Source: Pseudopyrenochaeta lycopersici (Eukaryota > Ascomycota > Dothideomycetes > Pleosporales > Pseudopyrenochaetaceae). From it: a stretch of DNA of 64,000 bases. Of the stretch, positions 22,995 through 35,144 are shown piece after piece. The position numbers and the translations under genes are program-made. Within the stretch, counting starts at the first letter, position 1, and every line of letters starts with the position of its first letter. The stretch covers positions 930,001-994,000 of the forward strand of contig NHZP01000018.1 in assembly GCA_003313425.1 (NCBI GenBank), written 5' to 3'. The notes beneath the pieces were generated by a model. The model was given only the letters and a program-made list of their open reading frames with translations. It was not told the origin of the DNA and did not search any database.

Positions 22995-25900
22995 TCTTAA
23001 TCTCCTTAATCCTCTTACTATAATAAGGAGTCTGCGACGGTGCATGCAGATTTAACGCGCTTATGTTAGGTTGCGCTTGCCTAGGACGAGAAGGCGCAGG
23101 AGGAGGTCCTATAGGTAACTGACCAGGCGAATACTAACCTAGCGCCTGTTGCTGCGATAACAACCTTTGTAAACTAGCATAAGTTGAAGTGTGTAGAGAC
23201 TTAGTTGCGCTTTAGATGGACAGGCGCCTTAGTTTCTCCTTCCTGTCCAGCATCCTAGCAGCCTTACTATTAGGATTATTAGAAAGCTCCTTAAGAACCT
23301 TATCTAGGGCAGTGCGTTGTTTAACCTGCCTATCGTGCTTCTACTACTTAGCTTCCTAAGCTAGATTTATACCTTTATTTAAGAAGAACGACCTGTTAGG
23401 TACGCTAATATCTTTGTCTTCCCTAAAAGCAAGCTTCTTATAATGCTGGCAGATAACCTAATACTCTTTAATTATCTTTACTATAGCCTTCCTAGTATCT
23501 TTAATAAATTAACAGATTAAACTAGGGTTAGGCTGATCTGTAAATAAGTTAGTTAGTTCCTCTAAAACTAGCAGAGAATCCTATCTTAGCTGACAGTTCA
23601 CAGCCTTAGTAATATTTAATAAGTACACTAGTGTAATATCTCTAGGAAAGGCCTACTTGACGCCGCTATAGTAATTTAAGTGTCCAGACAGTAACTTTAG
23701 CGCGGCAGTTAAGCTTTAAAAGGCAGCAGTGAGCTCTTAATAGGAGCCTATCTCAGGAATCTCTATCGTAGTTATGTCCTCTTCTACCTTAACAAACCAA
23801 GGTAAGATAGTTTGTCGTTGCTTAGTTGCAGGCCTAGTAGATCCATAAGGCAGCCTAGGATTAGAGATGCGGACGTGACCAGCCTTGCAAGGCTGACTGA
23901 ACCATTCAACGTCAGGGAATTTCGCACTGTAACTCTCTAGCCAGTCCCTCTTATCGTCCTATCCCTTAATGTAACTAGTAGAGTTCTTAAGTCCTAAGTT
24001 TTCTCGCTAGTTTTAGTACTTATAGATAATATTATAAAAGCCACGTAGTATCTGCGTGCAGTTATCTTTATCTTTATTGTTAAAAGAGACGCTTCCTTAG
24101 ATAATATCTACGCCTCTGCCTAAGTATACAGCCTTAGAGATATTCAAGTTAACGTAACAGAAGTAAGTCCTATCCCTAGGCTTAGTGTATTTTGTGTAGT
24201 AAGAGTAGGAAATTAGGTTAGGCTCTTTTTGTAAGACTGCGTACAGCAGCTAGTATTCAACATCACCTCGTATAAGCTGCTGTATCAACGAATAATATAT
24301 TACCTAACACTAGCTAAGGTTGCTTTTACTATCAATTAGCCGCGTGTAGTAGAGGTACATGTTAAAACTTTAATTAAGGATTAAGACTAGCTTAGGATCC
24401 TTAAAAATCTAGCTAAAGGCGTCGTAAGTAATGCTGCTGTATTCCTTAAATACTTTAACATATACTCCCTAATTAAGAGCCTTAGTAACTTCGTCCTAGT
24501 CAATTTAGACTCAAACTTTTACTAGGCGATAACAATAGCTCTTTAGGTCTTAATGCGTATAGTCTCCTTAAAACAGGGCTGAGAACAGAACTTAAGTTAC
24601 TAGGTTTAATTAAAGCTAACCCTATCAATCCTAACGATAGTATAGTATCTTAAGCAGCTAAACTGTGTTTAAAATGCTAAGGCTTTAAGTAAGTAGGCCT
24701 ATCTTGCTAGCTACGTAACAGTAATGTTGCTAGCACACCCTGCGATAGTTAAATACCTAACTACCCTGCCTATCCTTAAGAGTACTGAAATTCACACACT
24801 CTCAATACCAGGTATTAATTAGCTAGACGCGCTTACTATTATTCAACTTCTTAGACGTAAGCGACGCGGTTATCTTAACTAGAGCAGACTGTTTATTTAT
24901 ACAGTTACATCCCTTACGCGATTTTACTGCGATGCTAGTTTTAAGCGAGATGTCTTCTTTAATTAAGTCTCAAACGTTAATACTATTATTAAGTGTTACT
25001 AGCAGCATTTCTAACTCTTCGCGTAACTACCTTACTAACTCTAAGTCTCTTACGCGAATTTTATCTAAAGCGAGAGGCTGCGTAGAGGGAAATCTCTAAC
25101 GCCGCCTAAGACAGAATTTCTCTTAAAGGGCCTCTACTACCTTAACTTATTATTAAGTGCGCCTATTTCCTCTTAAACGTCGTTCTTCTAGCTAGATTTC
25201 TTAAATACTTTCAGCTGTAACAGACAGCCTGTCCGTTCAAGGCTCGCCTAGCTTCTCTAGCTTATTCTAGATGTTACTTCTAAATTCTTTACTTATGCGT
25301 TAATAACTAAGACTAGAAGGCTTAATAACTTACGTACGCCCTCTAATATTTAATAAAGTAGCTAGGCTTTAGCTTCTAGCACGTTTAGAGGCAGTTATTG
25401 CTAAGGCTGTTGTCTAGACGCTAGCCTTAGTCGTAGAATTATTCTTACTATTACTAGTAGTAGGAAGAAGTAACTTAGTCTGCTTATAATACCTAAAATA
25501 ATTCTCCTGTAGCTACTTAGGTAGAATAGGCATATTTAGAGGAAGCTTTATCCCTGCATGTAATTACTTTCTATACTATTTAATTACCTCTATCTAGAAT
25601 ATCTAGTTAAGGTACTCTTATCTAGAGCGCGTGTCTATATTATTAGCTGTAATCTTAGAGGTAGGCATCTTATACTTGTTAATAATGCCGCGCAACTTAG
25701 CGTTGCTGTCCTTATAATACTTCTTTATCTAAGCAGGTATATTAGCTATCTGCTAATATACTTCTTCCTAGTTAGTAATATTAATAAATCTATCTTACCT
25801 CCTCCTCGCAGATTATTATTAATAGTAAAGAGCTGTGTTAAGGAAGGGAGTAAGGTTGTCTAGCGAGGTCCTGCGCAGTAACTATTAGACTGCCGTTATG

Positions 25901-26890
25901 CTAGAGTGTAAGTATACTACCTGAACAGAATATGGAATAAGAACCTGCCTTAGTATATACTAATAGTGTTCGTCTAGATAGGCAAACGCGCTCTCTATCT
26001 CCTTTTTACTCTTCTTCTTATAAGTGTCTATGTCCTTAAGTATAAGATATTACTGCTTAAAAGCAGCGACGCCTCTATACTACAACATTAGGCTTAGTCT
26101 TCCTTTTAGAAATTCTTTAGTCGCGATAATAAGGGTTAAAGTCTTATTAAAGTAAGTTGCTAAAGCTACTATCTAATTATCTACTATGCCCTTCTGTTTA
26201 ACAGGCAAGACTTGTAGCAAGCTTTGAACCTAAGTGTCTACTGTAATCCCTGCGTGCTAAGGGACTTTAACATTACTATAACGCTTAAGCTTAGTTCTAT
26301 AGTCTTTAATAGCTTCTTTACTAGTAAATCGCACGATCTCTGTTAGCGTAGGCTTAATTATAGTTATAGTTAGTTAAGGATTTAGGTTTAACGGTAGAGG
26401 TGGACGCTTCCTAGGCTGTTTGGGTGTCTGAGGCGGCTGTAACATTGCTTAAAGTTTGTACCTGACAGGCACTTATATGTCTACCTTAGAAAGTTTTAAT
26501 AGATAGTAATAGGAAGTAAGAAAGAGAAACTTAGACCCTGTAGGATTAACTACAGGCTTAAGATTTAGAGGGGGTTCGAGCAGCGGAGAGTATCTTTCCC
26601 TCCCTAACTTTACTTAAAAGCCCTGCTAAGGCTTATTAACGTAGTAAAAGGTAAAGTTGCTATTATTTTAACTTCTTCCTGTTACCTAATTAGCTAGCAT
26701 AGCAGGTCCTCTTAAGAGTTAGTTACTTAGGAACGTTTCCTAAGCGGGTCTTATCTTACTGCTAAACGCAGCTATAAACTTACCTTTACACTTTAAAATA
26801 TTAATTATCTTATCTTCTACCTTCTTTAATTAATTCTGTATCTTCGAATTGTCGCTCTGTGGCCTTGTGGTTGCGTTGCAGCTGTTAGCG
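22995..26890 (-). pseudogene. ORF3 downstream of pol, Gypsy copy 2 (relic)
   Basis: This is the counterpart of copy 1 ORF3, read right to left. The block at about 23,800-24,170 is well preserved. It has RTYFCYVNLNISKAVYLGRG, then GSVSFNNKDKDNCTQILRG, then CKAGHVRISNPRLPYGST, TKQRQTILPWFVKVEED and EIPEIGS. His-to-Tyr and Asp-to-Asn changes are expected from RIP, so FCYVNLN, RGFYN and LPYGST could derive from forms with His and Asp. That would fit an HxD...H iron-binding pattern, but I cannot confirm a fold. The last 250 residues are charged and Gln/Lys-rich. The role is unknown; an accessory nuclear enzyme or chromatin-related function would be a guess. Confidence 0.55.
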
Positions 26891-27239
26891 CAGATATTAA
26901 GTTGTCCAGCCAATCAGATTTTAGCAGGTCTCGCTAAGCTTACCTAGCGATTGTTGATTAGCCAGATTCTTTAACACCCTAGTTTCTCTACTATTTTTGA
27001 TCGCGCAGTAAGGAGATCGACCTCCCAGCGACTCTAAATAATATTTTGTTCAATTTTAACTTATTTTTATGTATCTAGGAGGTTACGCTGCGTGTGTGTA
27101 ATGCTGAATGTGTAAAAATATGCGAAAATTTAATAAAGGAAATACAGCCCCTCCCCTACTTTAAGATGAAAGCCCGTCCCCTAGGCTTAAGCAAGCTTAT
27201 CTTCTAAGTTAGAATTAATTTCTAAATTAGGTATTTAAA

Positions 27240-30200
27240 CATATTATTATCTCTTAGTCTCTGTTAAAGATCTTAGCATAATAATAGGATAGCTGCGTGC
27301 AGTTAGCTGTATTATATCTTTAGATGAATCTAAGTTTATAGGAGGATTATTCTCTATCTCTTATAACTAAATCGCGTCTTAGTTAGGATTTTTAATAACT
27401 ATAAACTTATTATCTTAAGAGTTATCAGATTAAGCAGGCGGTAGTAAAAAGTCAGCTTTAGCATCCTATAACGAAGAATCCTATAGCTTTGCATGACCTT
27501 AATGCTCCTAAGTAACCTTGCTTTTATCTTAAGGTACTTATAGCTTAAGTCTCTATCCTAGGGTAGTGTTTCTAAATCGCGTGCTGTTAAGGTCTATAAG
27601 TTAATAGTTACCTTTATCCTAATTAGCATAAAAGACTTTATATAGTCCTAGCTATCTGCTCGTAAGCTTCTTATCTCTTAATATGTTAATATCTCTAGCT
27701 AAGTCCTATATTAGTATAAAGTTATCTTCTTTAATTTCCTCTTAATAAATCTCTCTGTAATTATCCTAATATTCCTTCTTTTCGCGTCGCAGGCGCTTAG
27801 TTCTCGACACTGCGTCCTTAAGAAATTAATCTCTTAAATCTAGCTACATAGCTCGCACTACTAATAACTAGCCTCTTAATATTACTTATCTGAATAGCAA
27901 TGTCTGCTATATTAGAAGAGTAAGCTTAATTAGAAGTACTAGATTCTAACCAGTAACTAACTAATAAGGAGAATATCCAGTCTAACTCTAAGTAGAAATT
28001 CTGTCTGCCTATAATACTATTAGAAGATTATTAACTTAAAGTCTAGGAAGCTTTACTAGTGCGTTGTATATTAGCTTATAACTACCCTTAATTTTTCCTA
28101 TAGCTTAAGGGTTATATGCTAATACTTAGATCCTCCTAATATAATAAATCTTAGTAAGGGCTTTAACTACCTTTCTAAAATTAGGTCTGCCGTCTACAGT
28201 AAGTATCCTTATTATACTCTAGTAACATAAGATTTCCTTATATAAAAACTTAGTAACAGTAGATAACTTATTATTAGCTATTGCTCGTGCCTCTAGCTAT
28301 CTACTAAGGTATTCTTATGTAATTATAATAAATTTCTTTCCTTAATAATGTAGCATGTAAACAACGTCTATAGTAACTCGTTCCTATAATACGTAACAGT
28401 AGGTATTTATTAGCATCTCTTACTTGCGACTTAATAATCTCCGCTAGCACTATTTATATAATGTAATCGTGCGTCGCACCTCCTTATGTATCCTTTCCTA
28501 CTAGTATTGTTAAGCAAGTATTAAATAGACGCCGTTCACTCTTCTATAACTAATCTGTTAATATACTTCTTATATAGCTATAGTCTTTAGATTAGGATTA
28601 TCTATAACTTAATAAATAGCTATATTCCTTATAGACTTTTAGAATAGATAGCCTTCTCGCATAAAGAAATTTATCGCCCTCTTTTTCTACGCTCAAAGTT
28701 ATGCCCTCGTGAGGCCTTTAGGCTTCTTAAATCTTATTAAGAACTAAGCAATTGCTTCTAACTTGTCTAAGTATTGCTTATTTAGTACCCTACTTATCTT
28801 AGCAGGCGAGGCAAACTTAAAGTTAGCGACTAGGTTTTTAATAAAATCTTCGAGGTCGTCTTTAGTCTTGTCTGGCTGTTCCTATCCTTCTAGCTTTAGA
28901 TATTATAACAACGCATTAGGAATAACATTCTTCTTTCTAGGAACATACTTAATGTTAAAGTCCTAGGTAAGGATAGCTGTAAGCCACCTGTTTTAGACTA
29001 ACCTAGGAACGTTAGGCGATAATCTGTTAAGTTAATAAATAAGCGTCTAAGCGTCCGTTTTAATAGTAAAATATTATCTATATAGCCAGGTTCTGAATTT
29101 CTTTAGCGCCTATAATACTGCCTTACACTTAAGCTTTATTAAGTGCTAGAGACTCTTAGCTTTTAACTATATTATACTTTTAAATTAATACAGATGTCTT
29201 TTTCTGTCTGCTCTAATCTATTTAAGAGACGCGCCTGCGCCTTCCTTGCTTACGTCTACTGCTATAAAAAGTATACCTCTATTCTTATAATTAGGACTTA
29301 CTAACGCTAGGGCTAAAGTAATGTATTACTTTAAGGTACGCATAGCCTCTTATTAAGCCCCCTACTATATCTATTTAACGCTAGTCCTTATTAACTAGAA
29401 TAGGGGCTTCGCGCGAATAGTAAAGCTAGGCACCTATATCCTGTAGTAGACATAGATACCTACAAACGCCCTTACTTCTTTCACGTTTCTGCATTCTAGC
29501 TAATCTAGAATCTTAGCTACTTTTTGTTAATCTAGATGTCTTCCTTGCGCAGTAACCTTATATCTAACTACCCCTAATCTAGAGACTCCCTAATAATACT
29601 TCTTACCTAAAATTATAGCTCTAGCTCTTTCTACGTTAGCAAGAGCCCTGTCTAGCTGCTAAATATATTCTAATACATATCTTCTTACTCTAGGAAATAC
29701 TTCTTCTCCTCTATAGTTAGTTTTAGGACCGCTAGCAGTAATATTATCTATAAAAGGAATAGTATATAGCTAATAATCCTTTATAATCTTTATAACTACT
29801 TACTAAAAGACTGTAACTAAGTTAGTTACGCCTTAAACTATCGTACAGTATCAAAGTAAACTAACTGGCGTATAAAAGGCAGTTATGTCTCTGCTGTCTA
29901 GATAAAGTGTAATCTAGTTATATCCTAAGAATAGATCTATAAGAGACAGAATACAACATCTACTAAAACGCTTAGAGAATTCATCTGCTGTTAGAGGCAG
30001 ATTAGCATCCCTAAGAGACACTGCATTTATCTTAATTAACCTAAGTATTATCTAATAACTCTTATCCTTCTTTTTAACTAGAAACTATAAGTTTCTGTAC
30101 TAACTAGCGCATCTTTCCAGTACCCCTCTATTAAGTCTGTTATTAAATATTATAACTACCTCTTCCTTAACAGCTTACGCTATTAGGAACGATTTTTCTT

Positions 30201-31610
30201 GCTAAGCTTTATGTTTAATAGTCTGTATCTTATATAGAGGATATACATCCTTAATAATTCGTCCTATCTTAGAGAAAGTGAAAGCGATCGCACCTTCTCT
30301 ATTTATTAACATTTTAATAAATAGCTAAACTTCTAATTTTGTTAACTTAGATCTAAACTTTTGTAAGGCTAGCCTTTCTAGTGTTAATCTTGTGCCCTGT
30401 AGGAATACTGCATATCTATATTTAAAAAGGTAATCGAAAGGCCCTATATTAGGAGGTCTTAGACTTTTTCTTAAGAGTTGCAGTTTAACAGTATGTCGCT
30501 TCTAATCCTTACGCCCAAACTCCTTAATATCTAATGCCGCAGGAATATCTACAGGTCGCACCTTGTCAGCTACCCTCTTATGCAGGGTATTGACCTAACT
30601 ACCTATGTACTTCCTTCTCTTTTCCTATTGCGCCTGACGGTTAAGTTCACACATAACTAAAAAAGACTCTAATTCTCGCACAGCTAAAGGATCTTTAGAG
30701 GCTCTAACTCCATAGCTTATTACTTACTTTACCTATTCTTTAAATTACTGCTTATTATTAGTCGTAAAAATAGGTAAAAATTCGCTAAATCTAACAGAAG
30801 CTTTCACAAACTCAGCCTCCTAAATATACTTAACCTAAGCATAAGATAAATAAGATTCTAAACTAAAATATCGCTCTAGGTATCTTCTACTTAAATCTAG
30901 ACACTCCTCCCTAGAAAGGGTATCTGCTACATATTTTCCTTATCTTCAGGAGTCGGCACATAGTCTCTTAGATACAGCGGAGCAGGATCAGAAGCTATAA
31001 AGACGGCGTTTCTGTCTCTATTCTTAGAAATAATCCTGCATGTAATCCTTCTATATACGTTATACTAAATTAATAACCTTGCTAAAGCGCACTAAGGTCC
31101 ACCTAAAATCGCTAATCTTGTCAGGTTTCGAACGATCCTAAAGTAACTAACAACAGTCACCTCTCCTACTTTAACTAGGACACTCCACGCAGTTCCCACA
31201 AAAAGATCAGTGCTTCCATTCGCAGTAACCACTCTATCTTGATACGAGCTACCTTACTTATAGTCTTCATATGTAAGCTTTAATACCTTGGCCGCACTAT
31301 ATCTTAAAAGGTTTATCTGTGCGCCAGTGTTAATAAGATACTTTACTGCATGCCTATTAAATAAGGCCTAGCAGGTTAGAAGGTCACACTGTACGTAGGC
31401 TATGCCTATCTTCTTTTAAATTATCGTAGCTTCTTATTTAGTAGGATTAACTAAAGCTTCATGCTAAGTATTATATGTTCCTAGGGCTTTATGCCTAGTT
31501 TATACATTAAAAGTCCTAAATTATATTAAGTTAAGCTCTAAATTCAGTCCTTTTTTAAGACCAACCGTCTCTACTTAATTTAATTTAACCTTTTCTTTAT
31601 TAGAAAAATG
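27240..31610 (-). pseudogene. pol of Gypsy copy 2 (protease-RT-RNase H-integrase relic)
   Basis: The protease active site reads INTGAQINLL at about 31,320-31,350 (Asp of D-T-G-A now Asn). Reverse transcriptase is at about 29,500-30,250 with the catalytic box FIDN (about 29,740-29,760) where F-I-D-D is expected. RNase H lies near 29,000-29,260 (VDVSKEGAGASL). Integrase lies near 27,750-28,700, with a TVDGRPNF motif and the downstream GPY-like part. The remaining stops are Gln/Trp-derived. The RT-RNase H-integrase order places it in Ty3/Gypsy. I see no chromodomain after the integrase. Confidence 0.82.
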
Positions 31611-31739
31611 CCTCTAAACATCCCTAATAACATGGGCGGACGCGGGGTTATATAGGGTAAGGCACTACAGTATCAGCTAATTAGGTTCTAACAGGTCTCA
31701 CTTAGCTAACCTAGCGATTACTGATTAGCTGGCCGGCCT

Positions 31740-34175
31740 AATACTTAATTCCACGGCGTTCACGCTAGCTAACAACGCAGCAGGCTTATTAATTACTTTT
31801 AATATATTTCTAACTTGTTTTTAAAGCTAATGTTAGCTTATAAGGTCCCTAAAAGTTATACTACGCACCTCCTAATATAGTATAGTAGTGGCGATACGGT
31901 TTAGATGCGGGCCTAGCAAATAACAGAGCTCCGTGTTAGTAAGGCCGTTATTCTAGTTCTTCTTTTTCTTATTCTAACTAATAAATTCAGGCTTAGCTTT
32001 TAAATCTTAAAAGCTTCTATTATTGTCTAGAAGCTGTATAAGAGAGAATAGCTTATTATAGGCTTAGCTAGCGAATAGAATTAGCTCTACTTGTTCAAAC
32101 TCCTTAATATCTATTAGTTCGAATGCAGTGTTGCCCCTTATAACAGGCATATGATAGTCCTTAACTATAACTTGCTTTAGTTGTTTAGAATAAGGAGGTT
32201 TAGCAAGAGCTTGCTTCTAAACTTTACTCTGCCTGACTTTCTTAAGAACTAGATCTTTCCTAATATTCTAACGCGTTTAAGAGCGTGTTGCTGCATAAGT
32301 TAAGCTAGCATTTACTACTCCTTCCTTAAAAGCACTAAGAATAATATCTTAAGATATAACCTTATTAAGGGTAAAACACGCTTTAGTTAAGCCTCTTAGT
32401 AATATCCTAACGTTCTAAAAGTTTAGTAGGTCCTTAGCCGGGCTTATAGCTATCCTGCTATATCTATCTTCTGTAATCGTATTTATATTAGGACTAACCA
32501 CCTTCTGTTACTGCATAGCTAGTAGTCTAAGCTTTTAATATTAAGCAGGCCTTAAGTCTACTCTATTAAACTTCTCCAGATATACTGCTAATACTAGCTA
32601 ATCTAAGACATTATTAGTAACTCTGTAATACTCCTAAATTTTCTGTTTTAACTAATAGAGCTGTAACGTTTAGGGTGCAGTTCCTTAGATTTGCCTTAAC
32701 CTCTTGTGCGAAGGACTAAAATAGTAAGTCTTATATCTAACTTCCCTATTCTACTTAAAGCTAATCTAGCTAAGATACAAAAGCAGCTAATATAGCTTAT
32801 ATTCTCTAGCAATATAACTAGGGAGGTTGCACATATTATAAGTGTTTCAACATTCACGTCCTTAGATAGTGATTGCGCCTTACTGAGGATTCAAGTTGCG
32901 AGGAGCTGTCGTTATATACGAGCTATCATTCCTTTCTGATAGTAACTGCTTAGCATTATCTCTTAAGACAACTCGGCCGATGAAGTACGCGTACGTAGCT
33001 GGGTTCCTCAGAATCTAACCAAGCTTGGGATAAACTATTATCTCGTTAACCTCAGCTAGGCTAATCTTCTAGTCGCTGAGAGCTGAAATAAGGTCTTAAA
33101 CCTCTAGATCTACACTAGGTAGAAGAGCAGGCCTAGCTTCCTCTTAAACTTTGCTTTTCTTATACTTATTAACTGCGTCTTTTAGCTGCTTAGCTGTTAA
33201 TATTTTCTTTTCTTGATCAAGGATCTAGTGTGCAAGCTTAGCCTCTCTTTCTGCATGACTAAGGGATATCTGTTTTATCCCCTCTCTCTAGCAGTACACG
33301 CGCTTAAGATACGTGTAAATCTTCTTAATATTAAAACTCTCTAGCTTATCTAGAATCGGCCCTTTATATATATAAATAAAGATTATATCTTAGTCTTCTG
33401 TTAGAAGGCCTCTAGCGAAAAAGAAGCTAGCCTCTATCCTATATAGCTGGCCTGTCTTAATGCAAGTGTTACTGTACGCTGCGAAGTTAGTTAAATACTT
33501 AGATAGTCCTAGGAATTTTCTTAACGTTTTAGAAACATAGGTCTCTAGGAACGCTCGCGTTCCTATGCGTTAAGCTACATCTTAATTGTGCTAATACTCT
33601 TTTATTACTTCTTAAAGCTTCTTCCAGTCTAGTACCTTATACAGCCTTATTTTCTTAATAAAGCTTCTGCACATAGTGTTACAGAAGTCTAGAAAGATTC
33701 TTATCTTTTAATAGTTATTATAGCCGCTATTATCTGCCTGGCGATTAAAGTTATCTAGGAACTTAGTAACGTCTTTTCCTATAAATAGAAAGTCTTTCCT
33801 TACTAGCCTTATAGGTATAAGTACTTTACTAGTATCTATAGTATGTTTTTCAATAACCTCAATAGCTGGCGTAAGATCTAATCTAAATAACAGCGAATCT
33901 AGTGTCGATTTAGCTATAAGGATAGCTGAAGGCTGAATCCTAAATAGGCTGCTGCAGCCCTTCAGTATAACTAAATAAGGAGACTGCAACTACTAGGCAG
34001 TTCCTTACTAACGCTAGTAATTAACTAAAATCTAATACTGTACTACTTCTGAATTATTTCTTAATCGTTTATAGCTATTCTCGTTTCTATTTTCTGTTAT
34101 CTTATTCTTATTCTTATTACTATTCTATTACTAAGTTAGCTTCCGCTCATTATATAGGAAGTCTTAATTTGTCAT
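31740..34175 (-). pseudogene. gag of Gypsy copy 2 (relic)
   Basis: The first ATG (34,175) begins MTN.DFLYNERKLT and is followed by an Asn/Lys-rich segment. A well-kept stretch at 33,708-33,989 is open for 93 codons (ILKGCSSLFRIQPSAILIAK and so on). The C-terminal part ends with a knuckle-like TELCYLLGPHLNRIATTIL near 31,890-31,930. The stops are RIP-type. The Gag role is inferred from position and the knuckle remnant. Confidence 0.6.
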
Positions 34176-34503
34176 AGTAAGATAACAAGGATACAGCCTC
34201 AACAGAGCTGGTCCCTGTCAACTCTTAGCTCCAAAAATGTAGAGGGAGTAGCCGTAACAGCGCCATCCCTCTTAAAGGTTCCGAAGGCTGGCCGCAACAG
34301 CGCCATCCCTCTCAAAGGTTTGTTAGGGTCAAACAGACACCCAGCTCTTTCTAGGTAATCCTATAATCTCTGTATCGCAATGTAGCGCTCTCATATTTAT
34401 GTTTTCAACGTTGACAGTTCAATGCCATGTAGGCTTTTTCTGCTCTCATTAGCCATAGCCTAACCAGAACAGACCGTTGTGCCCCTTAGGCTTCGCTATT
34501 ATT
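34176..34503 (-). other. 5' leader of Gypsy copy 2
   Basis: This untranslated stretch lies between the 5' LTR and gag. It holds two 30-bp direct repeats (34,251-34,280 and 34,291-34,320; core AACAGCGCCATCCCTC) that differ only by two C/T changes. I could not identify a standard tRNA primer site next to the LTR. Confidence 0.55.
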
Positions 34504-34875
34504 TATAGAGTTAACAAGGTAGTTCGGCACAATCCCGCAGTTCTAGTGTTGTGAATGAGAGGAAACGTTGGAATCTAAGCGTGCGTGAATAACAGGAGCA
34601 GCCCTGCCTGTGCAGTCTGCTAGAAACGAAGGTAAGTATAGAGCCTAATTAAAAGTAATAAACAAAATGGTCTGAAATCTTATTGAATTGACGTAACTAA
34701 TGCACTAGCTACTTTGCAAAATCTCAGTTTTAAAGTAAATTATTGTGGAGTGTGGTGCATGGTTTTTGGTGCATAACGTTGAGATCTCTCGCATCTCCAA
34801 GTCTTATCATCAAATCTCGCTGACAAAGGAAACCCATCATCACCTGATTGCCCAGGTACCCTGTGCAACGGCACA
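34504..34875 (-). repeat. 5' LTR of Gypsy copy 2
   Basis: This 372-bp LTR has plus-strand ends TATAGAG and CGGCACA, and is directly followed by the TSD ACGT. It is the least mutated LTR of the family in the window and shows the original start TGTGCCGTTGCACAGGGTAC on the coding strand. Confidence 0.92.
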
Positions 34876-35144
34876 ACGTTAATACCTAACTTAAGGTAGA
34901 GAGCCGTGCAGAGAGGGCTTAAACAGGTGCTAGTATAAAGGGTATCCGACGCTGTAAAACTTGTGGAGAGGTAGGATATAATAAGCGCACGTGTAAGAAA
35001 GATATAGTAGAAGTAGAGGATTAATTTAAGCTACTATAAGCTGTAGTAGCTTTTTGTAGCATTAAGTTGTTAACGTGCAAAGTTATAAAGCTTAGTGGGG
35101 TGGGCGTTTCGCTTACCTGGGCGTTTCGCTTGCCGCTCACGTTA

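Larger units (their letters stand above)
22229..34875 (-). mobile_element. complete 12.6-kb Gypsy LTR retrotransposon, copy 2
   Basis: This 12,647-bp minus-strand element has two 372-bp LTRs and a 4-bp target duplication ACGT (22,225-22,228 and 34,876-34,879). It interrupts element D. The internal order is 5' leader, gag, protease-RT-RNase H-integrase, ORF3, a GAAA microsatellite (about 22,710-22,740), a polypurine tract and the 3' LTR. It is collinear with copy 1 and less decayed, so it is the better template for reading the family. Many RIP-type stops remain, so it is inactive. At about 12.6 kb it is unusually long for a fungal Gypsy element (commonly 5-8 kb), mainly because of ORF3. Confidence 0.92.
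20727..35024 (+). pseudogene. transposase of element D (RIP-inactivated, interrupted by Gypsy copy 2)
   Basis: The frame starts at ATG 20,727 (MSQQLNIELLPCEDRI), runs to 22,224 and resumes at 34,880, ending at TAA 35,024. Order: N-terminal psq/CENP-B helix-turn-helix (to about 21,110), then the DDE superfamily domain (PF03184 type). The DDE part contains YNFNKTGF, ITLCMPSYLSYILQPLNIG and FKEVFETLF. The C-terminal tail has a zinc knuckle CKTCGEVGYNKRTC at about 34,955-34,996. Catalytic Asp/Glu residues have become Asn and Lys (NFDETGF-type motif now NFNKTGF), and the knuckle His is Tyr. All are transition changes expected from RIP. It would have catalysed cut-and-paste transposition into TA. 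Confidence 0.82.
20646..35142 (+). mobile_element. Fot1-like DNA transposon D, split by Gypsy copy 2
   Basis: It is flanked by TA (20,644-20,645 and 35,143-35,144). The inverted termini begin ACGTGAGCGGC and contain AAGCGAAACGCC twice. Removing the Gypsy element and its 4-bp TSD leaves 1,846 bp, the usual size of a Fot1/pogo element. The transposase frame is recognisable from end to end, with stops only where Gln or Trp is expected. D lies inside element C. Confidence 0.88.

Noticed and set aside
28763..28966. 67-codon plus-strand ORF
   Set aside because: It is the antisense of pol in Gypsy copy 2; no independent support.
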